Assembly (NCBI GenBank): GCA_916610825.1
Contig: OU744453.1
Coordinates: 9,629,826-9,693,825, forward strand
Source of the DNA: Haliclystus octoradiatus
Lineage: Eukaryota > Cnidaria > Staurozoa > Stauromedusae > Haliclystidae
Reading direction: 5' to 3'
DNA: 64,000 nt
In this document: piece by piece, positions 1 to 13,801 of the stretch
Position numbering within the stretch: the first letter of the stretch is position 1
How the letters are laid out: every line of letters starts with the position of its first letter
The notes under the pieces: generated by a model
Seen by the model: only the letters and a program-made list of their open reading frames with translations
The model's database searches: none
Told to the model about the DNA's origin: nothing
Position numbers and translations under genes: made by a program

Positions 1-3000
1 TATATATCACTATATTTCTGTGTCTGTCCGCGACTTATGTACGTCTTACTGGCGAAATAATACGGATAATCCGTTGTCGGGAAATTATGCAAACATTTGT
101 GTCGAGATAACCGTGTACAGTAACAAAGTTGTTGTATGAAAAGTATGGGTCTATGACGTTGTTGTAAAATAATATACTTCATCTGATATTTTATTTGATA
201 TCATTGTATTAAAAAATTCAGAGATATTGAAAAATTTCATAGGTCGATAATCTAGCGGGCAGCCAAATCGAATTCAAATTGAAATCTCCAGAACAAAAAT
301 ATTTTGCTCTCAATTTAAAAGCTGCGTGTAAATTGTTTGAACAAGTGAAACTTGAAACTGTATCAGTTTTATAATAATTAAAACAATACGAAATACTGAA
401 TTACATTGAATTACCAGTATAAATAGGCCAAACAAAATATGTTTTGAAATCAAAGAACGTAGACCTATTTCATGTAGTGTTGATATCAGCAATACATATA
501 GCGCGGCACAAACGCTATGAAATTAAAGAGACTTTAGGTCTTAATTTAATTTATTAATGAAACAAAATGCCGTTCATTACTTTTCTCAAAATCGAGATAT
601 AAAACATTTCACTTTTAAAAAGGCTATTTTGATATATAATTTGTGAGAACACTGAGCAAACAATCTGTTTTGAAATGAACAATCTATCGCGGGGCATAAA
701 AACAAATTAACTTGCAAGAATTTTCAAAATGACGTTGGCGTTCGACTAATTCGAAAAATATTCAAAGTTCGAATAGATTATCTGTCTACAGTATAAAATT
801 ACAGAGTTTAGAATCAATCAAGGCATTGCACAAAAGTATTTCTATAATTTATTATTTAATATAAAAACATGAATCATTTGGTTTTGAGCAGGCAGGCTTT
901 TATTTTCAGATTTTGCTTCCATAATTAACGAAGGAATTGTAAGCATTGATTAAAATTAAAAATTCATTTTGTTGACTTGCTATAAGAATAAGATACAATA
1001 TGTTACTACAGTTTCGAGAATAAAAATAGCGGTGTCTTGTTATTATCGTTGATCAACATTTAATAAAGTTAATTTCAGGTATATCAAATTTAACAAAGTT
1101 AAATTGAATTGAGCGTATGATTTGTGATAAATAATAATGATTATAATATTTTCAGCGTTCAAAAATTTTGCTTTGAATTTAAAAGCACAAAAACATAATT
1201 CAAAAACATTTTTAAATAGTTAATACAGTTTGGATGAGTGTAACAAACCTTGTGTTACAAAAATAAAAAGTGAAAAGGTTGCATGAAATAATCGATCATA
1301 GCAAACAATATTTATTAAAATACTACTTACCATTTTCCAAATGAGATCCAAATAAAAACTATACGAGCGGCATAATCTCCGAACAACATTTAAATACATA
1401 ATAGCGGGTTCTCTGAGTTAATACACCAATCAATAATAAGTTTACAACCATATTTTATCGAAGGAGAATGTACGCCCGATAAGAATAAAATAAAGATTGA
1501 CGTCTTTTATTCGAAATAATTCTGACAAAAATGATGATTTCATATCGTGATCAAATGCACGGTAAAGTAGATTCATTTTCTACATAGTAAATTATCCTTT
1601 TCGTCAGACATCATAACATGAGCATTTAAATACTACCATTGGCTGTGGTATTTTATATCTTTGAAGCTGCACTAAACACTTCAACTCTATAAACCATCGC
1701 GTCCATTTCAAAAAATTCTGAATAAATATGCATATCACGAATCTGGCAAAATGAGTTGTTTTCGTTTTTCTATCAAAATAATTAATTTATTCATAATCGT
1801 CTTTCCTTTCATTCGACATCTGTAATGTATTATAAATAGCGCGTAGAAATATTGACAACAAGATGTAACATAATATCAATATCGAATTAGTATAGCGATT
1901 TATTATAGAATTTTATTTCCTTTTAAAAGAATGTTGATGCTATTATTCTGGAAAATTTGATAGCAAGAACCACTATCAGACCAATTTTTCAGACCTTTTT
2001 TTTACTTATAAAATTTTATTTTCAACGAACTCTTAGTATTTTGATAGACTGCCATGAAAATCACAGGTGTACTTGCTGAGATTGCAAAGATCAAAAATAT
2101 ATAGGCTCATATAGTATAATATCATAATATTTTCTGATTATATATATAATTTGAAATTCAATACACGCGCGTGGGTCGGCCTTGTTCAATAATACGTTGT
2201 CGAAGCTGTAGGTTTGTTGATAATGTCAGTCAAAGCACTGGTATCAGTAAGTAACGCAATGGCTAATTGGTTAATGCTCTGGTATAATAATTTCAGGGTC
2301 GTCAGTTCAAAACCGCCATTCGGCAACCTTTTATCAACGATTTTTCTTATTTTTTTTTAATATGAAGCAGTAAATCATTTTTAATTAACAAAAGATATCG
2401 TTTGATCATGTTAATAACAGAAATCAGTGGACCATGTGTCTTGTTGAAGCTAAATTAATTTAATATTGAATGTATCGCATGCAATGCCACGAGTTTCACT
2501 GGCCACACTTTGACGGCGTTATTTTGTGAACACCACATTAGTGTTGTATATATTGCATAAAGATCTATGAATCCGAACCGAACGCAATCCGATCGTATCG
2601 GGTCAGATTCGGGTTAATATTTTAGGTCTTCGGATCGGATCGGATTTGAAGTGATTTTTTATAGATAGTTTCAGATGTCGAAATTTGACTGAGTATTTGT
2701 AATTTATAATAATTAATGTGTTCTGGCCTCCTTTCAGCACATAAAATAAAGTTTTTCTATGCAGATATAGCTACGTTAAATTATACATTTCAATCGACTA
2801 AATTGATGTGAAATAAATTAAATTTTTATTAAAGGAATGATTAAGTTGTATCGATTAATGCTACATCGTTTCAATGCGTATTGTGTCTCATGTTCTACTC
2901 CAGAGTTCAGACTCCGTATTATACAGCGATAGTCAGCTTAGTCAATTATTTAATTATAAGTCATCTGAAAGTTTTATCATAGAAGGTCCATAATAGACCA

Positions 3001-3061
3001 CACTCATAGCTAGTATACATAATACTGTCTGTTTATCACTTATATACATAATACTGTCTGT
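1..3061. repeat. 3 kb tandem repeat, unit 1
   Basis: First of three head-to-tail copies of a ~3.03 kb unit. The opening motif CCGCGACTTATGTACGTC recurs near 3090 and 6094, and the rest aligns in order with scattered substitutions and small indels. The unit is AT-rich with no credible long ORF. Near its end (about 3020-3060) a short phrase containing ATAATACTGTCTGTTTAT is itself duplicated, probably by slippage at the unit boundary. The array may continue left of the window. Confidence 0.93.
2252..2330 (+). other. tRNA-like box A/B segment in unit 1
   Basis: A tRNA-like stretch with a box A-like TGGCTAATTGGTTAATGC followed about 40 bases later by a box B-like AGTTCAAAACC. Equivalent segments occur in units 2 and 3. 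No convincing cloverleaf forms, so this is read as a relic of a tRNA-derived promoter and not as a tRNA gene. Confidence 0.45.
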
Positions 3062-6000
3062 TTATATATCACTATATTTCTGTGTCTGTCCGCGACTTAT
3101 GTACGTCTTACTGGCGATATAATACGGATAATCCGTTGCCGGGAAATTATGCAAACATTTGTGTCGAGATAACCGTGTACAGTAACAAATTTGTTGTATG
3201 AAAAGTATGGGTCTATGACGTTGTTTTAAAATAATATACTTCATCTGATATTTTATTTGATATCCTTGCATTAAAAAATTCAGAGATTTTGAAAAATTTC
3301 ATAGGTCGATAATCTAACGGGCAGCCAAATCGAATTCAAATTGAAATCCCCAGAACAAAAATATTTTGCTTTGAATTTAAAAGCTGCGTGTAAATTGTTT
3401 GAACAAGTGAAACTTAAAACTGAATCAGATTTATGATAATTAAAACAATACGAAATACTGAATTACATTGAATTACCAGTATAACTAGGCCAAACAAAGT
3501 ATTTTTTTGAAATCAAAGAAACGTAGACCTATTTCATGTAGTGTTGATATCAGCAATACATATAGCGCGGCACAAACGCTATGAAAATTAAAGAGACTTT
3601 AGGTCTTAATTTAATTTATTAATGAAACAAAATGCCGTTCATTACTTTTATCAAAATCGAGATATAAAACATTTCACTTTTAAAAAGGCTATTTTGATAT
3701 ATAATTTGTGAGAACACTGAGCAAACAATCTGTTTTGAAATGAACAATCTATCGCGGGGCATAAAAACAAATTAACTTGCAAGAATTTTCAAAATGACGT
3801 TGGCGTTCGACTAATTCGAAAAATATTCAAAGTTCGAATAGATTATCTGTCTACAGTATAAAATTATAGAGTTTAGAATTAATCAAGGCATTGCAAAAAA
3901 GTATTTCTATAATTTATTATTTAATATAAAAACATCATTTGGTTTTGAGCAGGCAGGCTTTTATTTTCAGATTTTGCTTCCATAATTAACGAAGGAATTA
4001 TAGTCATCGATTAAAATTAAAATTTCATTTTGTTGACTTGCTATACGAATAAGACACAGTATGTTACTACAGTTTCGAGAATAAAAATAGCGGTGTCTTG
4101 TTATTATCGTTGATCAACATTTAATAAAGAAAAATTTAAGGTATATCAAATTTAACAAAGTTAAATTGAATTGAGCGTATGATTTGTGATAAATAATAAT
4201 AATTATAATATTTTCAGCGTTCAAAAATTTTGCTTTGAATTTAAAAGCACAAAAACATAATTTAAAAACATTTTTAAATAGTTAATACAGTTTGGATGAA
4301 GGTAACAAACCTTGTGTTACAAAAATAAAAAGCGAAAAGGTTGCATAAAATAATCGATCATAGCAAACAATATTTATTAAAATACAACTTATCATTTTCT
4401 AAATGAGATCCAAATAAAAACTATACGAGCGGCATAATCTCCGAACAGCATTTAAATACATAATAGCGGGTTCTCTGAGTTAATACACCAATCAATAATA
4501 AGTTAACAACCATATTTTATCGAAGGAGAATGTACGCCCGATAAGAATAAAATAAAGATTGTCTTTTATTCGAAATAATTCTGACAAAAATGATCATTTC
4601 ATATCGTGATCAAATGCATGGTAAAGTAGATTCATTTTCTACATAGTAAATTATCCTTTTCGTCAGACATCATAACATGAGCATTTAATTATTACCATCG
4701 GCTGTGGTATTTTATATCTTTGAAGCTGCACTAAACATTTCAACTCTTTAAACCATCGTGTCCGTTTCAATAAATTCTGAATAAATATGCATATCACGAG
4801 TCTGGCAAAATGAGTTGTTTTCGTTTTTCTATCAAAATAATTAATTTATTCATAATCATCTTTCCTATCATTTGACATCTGTAATGTATTATAAATAGCG
4901 CGTAGAAATATTGACAACAAGATGTAACATAATATCAATATCGAATTAGTATAGCGATTTATTATAGAATTTTATTTCCTTTTAAAAGAATGTTGATGCT
5001 ATTATTTTGGAAAATTTGATAACAAGAACCACTATCAGACCAATTTTTCAGATCTTTTTTTTACTTATAAAATTTTATTTTCAACGAACTCTTAGTATTT
5101 TGATAGACTGCCATGAAACTCACAGGCATACTTGCAGAGATTGCAAAGATCAAAAATAAATAGGCTCATATACTATCATATCATAATATTTTCAGATTAT
5201 ATATATAATTTGAAATCAATACACGCGCTGTCGCCTTGTTCAGTAATACGTTGTCGAAGCAGTAGGTTTGTTGATTAGTACAGTCAAAGCGCGTACAACA
5301 GTATGTAAGGGGTTGGCTTATTGGTTAATGCTCTGGTATTACAATGTCAGGGTCGTCATTTCAAATCCGCCAATCGGCAATTTTTATCAACGATTTTTCT
5401 GATTTTTTTTAATATGAAGCAGTAAATCATTGTTAATTAACAAAAGATATCGTTTGATCATGTTAATAACAGAAATTAGTGGACCATGTGTCTTGTCGAA
5501 GCTAAATTAATTTAATACTGAATATATTGCATGCAATGCCACGAGTTTGACCAGCCACACCTTGACGGCGTTATTTTGTGAACACCACATTAGTGTTGTA
5601 TATATTGCAATAAAGATTTATGAATTCGAACCGAACGCGATCCGATCGTATCAGGTCAGATTCGGGTTAATATTTTAGGTCTTCGGATCGGATCGGATTT
5701 GAAGTGATTTTTTATGGATAGTTTCAGATTTCGAAATTTGACTGAGTATTTGTAATTTATAATAATTAATGTGTTCTGGCTTCCTTTCAACACATAAAAT
5801 AAAGTTTTTCTATGTAGACAAAGCTACGTTAAATTATACATTTCAATCGACTCAATTGATGTGAAATAAATTAAATTTTTATTAAAGGAATGATTAAGAT
5901 GTATTGATTAATGCTACATCGTTTCAATGCGTATTGTGTGTCATGTTCTCCTCCAGAGATCAGACTCCGTATTATACAGCGATAGTCAGCTTAGTCAATT

Positions 6001-6089
6001 GTTTAATTATAAGTGATCTGAAAGTTTTATCATAGAAGGTCCATAATGGACCAAACTCATTGCTAGTATACATAATACTGTCTGTTTAT
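3062..6089. repeat. 3 kb tandem repeat, unit 2
   Basis: Second copy of the tandem unit, starting again at TATATATCACTATATTTC. It matches unit 1 along its whole length with scattered single-base changes and small indels. Short ORFs on the minus strand near its start recur in unit 3 and are by-products of the repeat. Confidence 0.93.
5309..5382 (+). other. tRNA-like box A/B segment in unit 2
   Basis: Equivalent of the segment at 2252, with a box A-like TGGCTTATTGGTTAATGC and a weaker box B region (ATTTCAAATCC). It is diverged from the copies in units 1 and 3. Confidence 0.4.
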
Positions 6090-6883
6090 ATATCCGCGAC
6101 TTATGTACGTCTTACTGGCGATATAATACGGATAATCCGTTGCCGGGAAATTATGCAAACATTTGTGTCGAGATAACCGTGTACAGTAACAAATTTGTTG
6201 TATGAAAAGTATGGGTCTATGACGTTGTTTTAAAATAATATACTTCATCTGATATTTTATTTGATATCATTGCATTAAAAAATTCAGAGATTTTGAAAAA
6301 TTTCATAGGTCGATAATCTAGCGGGCAGCCAAATCGAATTCAAATTGAAATCTCCAGAACAAAAATATTTTGCTTTGAATTTAAAAGCTGCGTGTAAATT
6401 GTTTGAACAAGTGAAACATGAAATTGAATCAGTTTTATGATAATTAAAACAATACGAAATACTGAATTACATTGAATTACCAGTATAACTAAGCCAAACT
6501 AAATATTTTTTTGAAATCAAAGAAACGTAGACCTATTTCATGTAGTGTTGATATCAGCAATACATATAGCGCGGCACAAACGCTATGAAAATTAAAGAGA
6601 CTTTAGGTCTTAATTCAATTTATTAAATGAAACAAAATGCCGTTCATTACTTTTCTCAAAATCGAGATATAAAACATTTCACTTTTAAAAAGGCTATTTT
6701 GATATATAATTTGTGAGAACACTGAGCAAACAATCTGTTTTGAAATGAACAATCTATCGCGGGGCATAAAAACAAATTAACTTGCAAGAATTTTCAAAAT
6801 GACGTTGGCGTTCGACTTATTCGAAAAATATTCAAAGTTCGAATAGATTATCTGTCTACAGTCTAAAATAACAGAGTTTAGAA

Positions 6884-7808
6884 CATAGACATAATAGATA
6901 TAGACTGCTGATGACGTTCGAAAACGGGCTTAAAACGTAGCACCTATGGGGATCCATAATGGCTGACACATGCTCCCAAAGTGGCGGGAAAAGCAGTGTT
7001 TTGACCCGATATTGTTGCTAGAAAATAAAAGAATAGATGAGCCGGTTTATTTCGAGCTACTTTTAAAGAAACTAAATATGATTGTATTTAACAGGTTTGT
7101 TGTGCATCACTCAATTTCGAATCAAATCCGCTTAATTATTTTATCAAATTTTCACTGAAATATCCCAATTTTGTAAGTAGGAATATCGCTGCTTTTGTAA
7201 CAATAAGACATCAAAATTTCAGAGTTTGCTCAGATTTAACATGTATTAATCATCCAAGCTGTATTTACCGGACAAGGTTCATGTTTACTGCTGGTTACAG
7301 CAAAGCACAGGACGCAGAATGACCGTAGAAAAGTTGATATTGAAACAATAACAAACAAATTCCAATAATGCTACGAAAAATATTCAAATTTAATTCATCA
7401 AATATCTAAATATTTTACACTCCATAGTGATAATAGTTATAAAGTCTAAGATTGATGAAGATATCCACAAATTAAGCCTCATAACCAGTAGTACCATCGC
7501 AAAACAAGCGTAGCGGATACCAATCTATATACAAATATGCAAATTTTTATTATAATCAATGTTTCCGTAGCATTAAAACCATATTAAAAATGTTCAAAAG
7601 CAAGAGAAATAGATATATGCAGCGATTTAAATCAATCCAAACACTTTGTGTTCACTTCAAATACCAAATTGTATTGGAATTTTGACTTTTGCGGTCAGTT
7701 TACAACATACAACTGTAACTTTTGGGCGCATGTGTCTACCATTTTGGCTGCCCATGAGTGCCACGCGTCACGTGACCCCATCAGCGGTCTTTATCTATTA
7801 TGTCTATG
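6884..7808. mobile_element. Non-autonomous DNA transposon, hAT-like, 925 bp
   Basis: The insertion has terminal inverted repeats beginning CATAGACATAATAGAT at both ends; similarity continues about 30 bases inward. It is flanked by an exact 8 bp duplication, GTTTAGAA, at 6876-6883 and 7809-7816. Units 1 and 2 keep the single uninterrupted GTTTAGAA(T) site, which defines the insertion exactly. An 8 bp duplication fits the hAT superfamily but also Merlin or P elements. No transposase is encoded; the small ORFs inside (for example 6970-7158) are unrecognised. Confidence 0.88.
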
Positions 7809-9218
7809 GTTTAGAATCAATCAAGGCATTGCACAAAAGTATTTCCATAATTTATTATTTAATATAAAAATATGAATCATTTGGTTTTGAGCCGGCAGGC
7901 TTTTAATTTCAGATTTTGCTTCCATAAGTAACGAAGAAATTGTAGGCATCAATTAAAATTAAAATTTCATTTTGTTGACTTGCTATACGAATAAGACACA
8001 GTATGTTACTACAGTTTCGAGAATAAAAATAGCGGTGTCTTGTTATTATCGTTGATCAACATTTAATAAAGTTAAATTGAATTGAGCGTATGATTTGTGA
8101 TAAATAATAATAATTATAATATTTTCAGCGTTCAAAAATTTTGCTTTGAATTTAAAAGCACAAAAACATAATTTAAAAACATTTTTAAATAGTTAATACA
8201 GTTTGGATGAGTGTAACAAACCTTGTGTTACAAAAATAAAAGGCGAAAAGGTTGCATGAAATAATCGATCATAGCAAACAATATTTATTAAAATACAACT
8301 TACCATTTTCCAAATGAGTTCCAAATAAAAACTATACGAGCGGCATAATCTCCGAACAACATTTAAATACATAATAGCGGGTTCTCTGAGTTAATACACC
8401 AATCAACAATAAGTTAACAACCATATTTTATCGAAGGAGAATGTACGCCCGATAAGAATAAAATAAAGATTGTCTTTTATTCGAAATAATTCTGACAAAA
8501 ATGATCATTTCATATCGTGATCAAATGCATGGTAAAGTAGATTCATTTTCTACATAGTAAATTATCCTTTTCGTCAGACATCATAACATGAGCATTTAAA
8601 TATTACCATCGGCTGTGGTATTTATATCTTTGAAGCTGCACTAAACTTTTCCACTCTATAAACCATCGCGTCCGTTTCAATAAATTCTGAATAAATATGC
8701 ATATCACGAATCTGGCAAAATGAGTTGTTTTCGTTTTTCTATCAAAATAATTAATTTATTCATAATCATCTTTTCTTTCATTCGACATCTGTAATGTATT
8801 ATAAATAGCGCGTAGAAATATTGACAACAAGATGTAACATAATATCAATATCGAATTAGTATAGCGATTTATTATAGAATTTTATTTCCTGTTAAAAGAA
8901 TGTTGATGCTATTAGTCTGGAAAATTTGATAACAAGAAGCACTATGAGGTCAACTTTTCACATCTTTTGTTTACTTTTAAAATTTTATTTTCAACGAACT
9001 CTTAGTATTTTGATAGACTGCCATGAAAATCACAGGCCTACTTGCTGAGATTGCAAAGATCAAAAATATATAGGCTCATATACTATCATATCATAATATT
9101 TTCAGATTATATATATAGTTTGAAATCAATACACGCGCTGTCGCCTTGTTCAGTAATACGTTGTCGAAGCAGCAGGTTTGTTGATCAGTACAGTCAAAGC
9201 GTGTACAACAGTAAGTAA

Positions 9219-9290
9219 GGGGTTGGCTCATTGGTTAATGCTCTGGTATTACAATATCAAGGTCGTAAGTTCAAATCCGCCATTCGGCGG
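9219..9290 (+). other. tRNA-like box A/B segment in unit 3
   Basis: Best preserved of the three tRNA-like segments. It has box A-like TGGCTCATTGGTTAATGC and box B-like AGTTCAAATCC, spaced as in a tRNA-type Pol III promoter. The acceptor ends do not pair well, so a functional tRNA is unlikely. Confidence 0.5.
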
Positions 9291-9976
9291 TTTTTATCAA
9301 CGATTTTTCTGATTTTTTTTTAATATGAAGCAGTAAATCATTTTTAATTAACAAAAGATATCGTTTGATCATGTTAATAACAGAAATTAGTGGACCATGT
9401 GTCTTGTCGAAGCTAAATTAATTTAATACTGAATATATTGCATGCAATGCCACGAGTTTGACCGGCCACACCTTGACGGCGTTATTTTGTGAACACCACA
9501 TTAATGTTGTATATATTGCAATAAAGATTTATGAATTCGAACCGAACGCGATCCGATCGTGTCGGGTCAGATTCGGGTTAATATTTTAGGTCTTCGGATA
9601 GGATCGGATTTGAAGTGATTTTTTATGGAAAGTTTCCGATTTCGAAATTTGACTGAGTATTTGTAATTTATAATAATTAATGTGTTCTGGCTTCCTTTCA
9701 ACACATAAAATAAAGTTTTTCTATGTAGACAAAGCTACGTTAAATTATACATTTCAATCGACTCAATTGATGTGAAATAAATTAAATTTTTATTAAAGGA
9801 ATGATTAAGATGTATTGATTAATGCTACATCGTTTCAATGCGTATTGTGTCTAATGTTCTCCTCCAAAGTTCATACTCCGTATTATACTGCGATAGAAAG
9901 CTTAGTCAATTGTTTAATTATAAGTGATCTGAAAGTTTTATCATAGAAGGTCCATTATGGACTACACTCATTGCTA

Positions 9977-10352
<376 letters not shown>

Positions 10353-10633
10353 GAGAAAACTCTGAGAATTGCGACGTTTCGATATATCATATATCATTTT
10401 CAAGCAAAAGAGAATAAATTTAAAGTTTGACATGGTATATATAGTATAAAAAATAATCTAATTTACATAATCTATTGTATAATAATAACAATGAAATTTT
10501 ACGTACGGATACAAGACAAACAATGACTATTATAATTATACGGAAATACATTATGTGAATAATTTTGACTTCACTGAGTCAGTTTGCACGTTTAATGTAG
10601 GGTGCAACTCCCTGATGGCCAGCATCACGTGTA

Positions 10634-11020
10634 TTAGGCAATCAAATTTGAGGCACACTTCCTGACAACAGTAAACAGGCTTTTCTCGTTTAAAACGCTA
10701 CGTCCGTGACTTCTTAGATGTGCACCGACAGCCGACCCACTATGTCCAGCAACACGTTGATAAAGATGTTGACGAGTATAGCCAACATAACTCGCAGTAC
10801 ACGAGTCACATTTAAACAAATATACAACGCATTGCTCAGACAATAAGGCCGGCCTCGGCTCACGTACCCTTAAATTATCTATTAACTTTCTACTTGTGTA
10901 GACTGGTCTAAAATGCTGCCCAATGCCTGCACTTAAAGAATTCAACTGTCTCCTAAGCGAATTCGCAGAGGTCCTGGTCCTTAAACGGCAGTACGATGTT
11001 AATAATCTTACTGTTGTCAA
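10634..11020 (-). pseudogene. Penelope-like GIY-YIG endonuclease domain
   Basis: A 128-codon open segment in the position of the C-terminal endonuclease. It contains VVYLFKCDSC (the GIY position reads VVY), YVGYTRQHL (YIG reads YVG, with the following Arg) and a downstream HSGSAVGAHLRSHG region. In Penelope-like elements this domain nicks target DNA. It is in a different frame from the upstream RT blocks, so it could not be translated as a fusion in this copy. Confidence 0.88.
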
Positions 11021-11038
11021 GAAGTGGCCTATATACTT

Positions 11039-12470
11039 CTACATTATTATTAATGTTAGATAAAAAATTTTCAGATATATTATTATTAATGCTACAGGAT
11101 AAGCTAACTTTAAAAATGTGTCCTTTATTCTTGAGCATTCAATATCAAAATGCTCTTTGTTAGAAGACAATCGGTGCGCTCGATTGAGCATTGTCCATAG
11201 CAGTCCTTTCTTGTACCTGTCATCTACGTGACTTTGATAGTGCAGTAGTAGCCCGTTATCCGTTGATTTATGATAAACAGAGGTACTAAATTGATTAATA
11301 TTATTATGTAACGTAATTCCGACAAATGATAAATCATTCCCTTCCTGCATTTCCATTGTGAATTCAAGATCTGATATACTATTTAATGTTATCAAAAAAT
11401 CTTTTAGCTTCTTTTTCATCTGACATACCCGCTAATGTGTCATCTACATATCTACGATAGTATTGCAGCAATAGTTTGTCTTTATCTAAGGCATTTTCTA
11501 GATGACACATATATACATTTGCCATAAGGGGACCTAGCGGCGAACCCATAGCAACGCCATCAATTTGCTCAAAGAGCTCGCCGTTAAATTGGAATAATTG
11601 ATCCTTCGTAGCTAAATATAATAATTCCGACAATTCGTCAGGCGTCATTGCTAATTTGTAAGTTTTATTAAACCAATTTTCTTTGAATGCCTGATCAATC
11701 AATATTTTTATTGTATCATCGACTGGAATGTTCGTAAACAATGACCGCTACGTCATAGGAAACTATTAAGTCATTGCTGTTTAACGACAAAGACTTTAAT
11801 TCTTCACATAATTCGTAAACATCAGTAACCGTGAAGGAGTTACAAGAAAGTGGTTTTAGCTTATCTTCCAACCATTTTGCTAATTTAAAATTATATGTAT
11901 TGGTGGCTGATAATATAGGCCTCATAGAAAGTTCTTGTTTGTGGGTTTTTGGTAACCCGTATAAGTGAGCTAATCGCGATCCCCGTGGTTTAATTACATC
12001 ACCAATGTCTTTTGGTATAATATGTTCTGGATTGCTTCAGTTACAAGTCTTTCTTTTGATAACAACGGATGATCTACTTTTCTAGGTCGTCCCCTCTTTC
12101 TTCGTTCCTTCTGTGTACGCCCTGAACTTAGTCGTGATATCTATTGAGGCTTTCTTTAAAAGATTATTATAATTTACCTTATCCATGACGACCACGCCAT
12201 TTCCTTTATCGGGCTTAGTTATGACAATATCGTCACGCTTCTTGAGTCGTTTTACCGCTAATAGTATAATATATATAATGCTTTGGAGGAGATTGCCTTT
12301 TTCGTTTTGCGTAATTCAAAGCAATAGACCTTAAAGTAGAGGTAGCCAGCTCTTTAGATCCTTCATCCAAATTTTTGTCTAGTTGCCAGCAAGCTTTTTC
12401 AAAACTAGCCAGGATTGTGTTTGAATCATGACTATTACCTCTCGTTGGTAATGAAAATTATAAACCTCGT
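11039..12470 (-). pseudogene. Penelope-like reverse transcriptase, frameshifted
   Basis: From the 5' side I read the motif ITKPDKGNGVVVMD (around 12200), then a YGLPKTHK block with RPILS (around 11930), the SYDV box (around 11750), FTNIPVDD after a frameshift near 11735, GVAMGSPLGPLMAN (around 11540) and the catalytic YVDD (around 11440). A further block, LSFVGITLH to HRLSSN, lies at 11160-11330. These are signature Penelope-like RT motifs. At least three frame changes and stops near 12060 and 12110 separate the pieces. The intact polymerase would copy the element's RNA at nicked chromosomal DNA. Confidence 0.88.
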
Positions 12471-12545
12471 GATAATTTTCATAATTAAAGTAATTTGAGT
12501 AAAGTAAATAAGCTTTCGACATTGCTTATGTCATCTTGAGAAATT

Positions 12546-12838
12546 TATTTAAAATAACAAATTATTTAAATTGCATGAGTTAAATGTGTTAAAGTTTTAC
12601 AAAGTGCTAGAAACGGGATGCGTTAATAACAATAGCTTATTTTACCCAGAGGCAAGAACAATAGCTTAATGTGATCAAATCAAATCAGATCAAATCTCGG
12701 CTTTTCCATGCAGCATATTGAAAGCTATTGTTCCTGCCTTTGTGAAAAATAAGCTAGTGTTATTAACGCATCCCGTTTCTAGAACTTTGTAAAACTTTAA
12801 CACTTTTAACTCATGTATTTTAAATAATAATTTTTAAT
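12546..12838. mobile_element. Inverted-repeat (foldback/MITE) element, ~290 bp
   Basis: Two arms of roughly 100 bp are inverted copies: the phrase GAAACGGGATGCGTTAATAA (around 12612) recurs as its complement near 12760, with matching flanks GAGTTAAA...GTTAAAGTTTTAC. A short unpaired centre lies between (about 12670-12715). There is no coding capacity and no clear target duplication. Confidence 0.75.
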
Positions 12839-13004
12839 AATAATAATAATAAAACGAATATTTTGTATAGAATAAATATATTATAAACTGTAGGTAATTA
12901 TAATTAAAACGTACTTCTTAACATAGAAAGTAATTAAGAAGTTATTAATGTTTACATACAGCACAAGCAGGAATAACCTTACATGTGATAATAACCAGAG
13001 CCAT

Positions 13005-13256
13005 CTATTTATAAGGGTTGGGACACACAACTTTCGAGGCTCGAAAATCACCTTTTTGTTCCATTGAAAACAAGGTTTTGCTTTCGAACAAAACAACTGT
13101 CGAATTCATGTTATTATTTTCTCACGCTTTGTTCCAATTTCGCGACCTGGGTTTGATTGAACGAATTTAGCGAGGTCCATAAAATCATGTGACCAGTATT
13201 TGTCCAACTACCGTTGAGAGCTTTACATGAATGAGTGTCCCAACTCTTGTAAATAG
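13005..13256. mobile_element. MITE, 252 bp, two-copy family
   Basis: Imperfect terminal inverted repeats: CTATTTATAAGGGTTGGGAC on the left and the complement of CTATTTACAAGAGTTGGGAC on the right. The body resembles a second copy at 27026-27245 (shared phrases around GGCTCGAA, CAAGGT/CGAGGTCTTGCTTT, TCCATAAAA). Target duplication is not clear. Confidence 0.65.
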
Positions 13257-13525
13257 TTGGTTCTGATTATAACAGCATAATTTCAACAATTAAAAAAATG
13301 AATCTCAGAAACAGGGATATGTGTAAAAGCTATCTCATAGGAGTTGGCAATCTCATAATTCATATCAGTGCAAGAATTTTACTCACTTTGGTCTATCATC
13401 CGTAAAATAAGGTGATTGCAATATACCCGCTGGAAAGGCTGAAATCAAAAGCAAACTTAAAGTGTATTTCAAATTATTAAAAAAAATACACATGTAACGG
13501 TTTTCAGATCAACAATTTCGGATAT

Positions 13526-13801
13526 ATGATATCAGCTCTGAAGAGTTATTCCAAGGAAGTAGACACTGGCACTCTTTTTAACATTCTTACAAACAGTACA
13601 AATGCAATTTATTTTCAAAGGAATGGAGATAAAGCAATTTCAATGATCAGTGCTAGTTTACAAAGTAGTTTGATTTCAAGCTTAATCTTACAAGAAAAGT
13701 TACATATACGACCCAGCCGCTATACTTCATTATTAGACTACTATAATAAGGTCTGCTTGAAGATGGCTCGCTATCTAGCTGCCATCAACGTCTTGCACTG
13801 A
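13526..13801 (+). CDS. Unassigned 91-codon ORF, possible exon
   Basis: An open frame of 91 codons preceded directly by a splice-acceptor-like TTTTCAG, so it could be a terminal exon. The composition is protein-like (for example SRYTSLLDYYNKVCLKMARY), but I recognise no family. It lies among inverted-repeat elements and has no linked exon that I can identify. It may be a remnant of a mobile element or chance. Confidence 0.2.
   Translation: MISALKSYSKEVDTGTLFNILTNSTNAIYFQRNGDKAISMISASLQSSLISSLILQEKLHIRPSRYTSLLDYYNKVCLKMARYLAAINVLH

Noticed and set aside
3062-6248. Repeated minus-strand ORFs of 61-69 codons in units 2 and 3
   Set aside because: They are the same repeat sequence read twice; the frame is not kept in unit 1, and no codon-like pattern is seen.
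6909-6950. CTGATGA followed by GAAAAC as a third hammerhead ribozyme
   Set aside because: It is part of the terminal inverted repeat of the 925 bp element, and no GAAA at the right spacing or complementary stem I is present.
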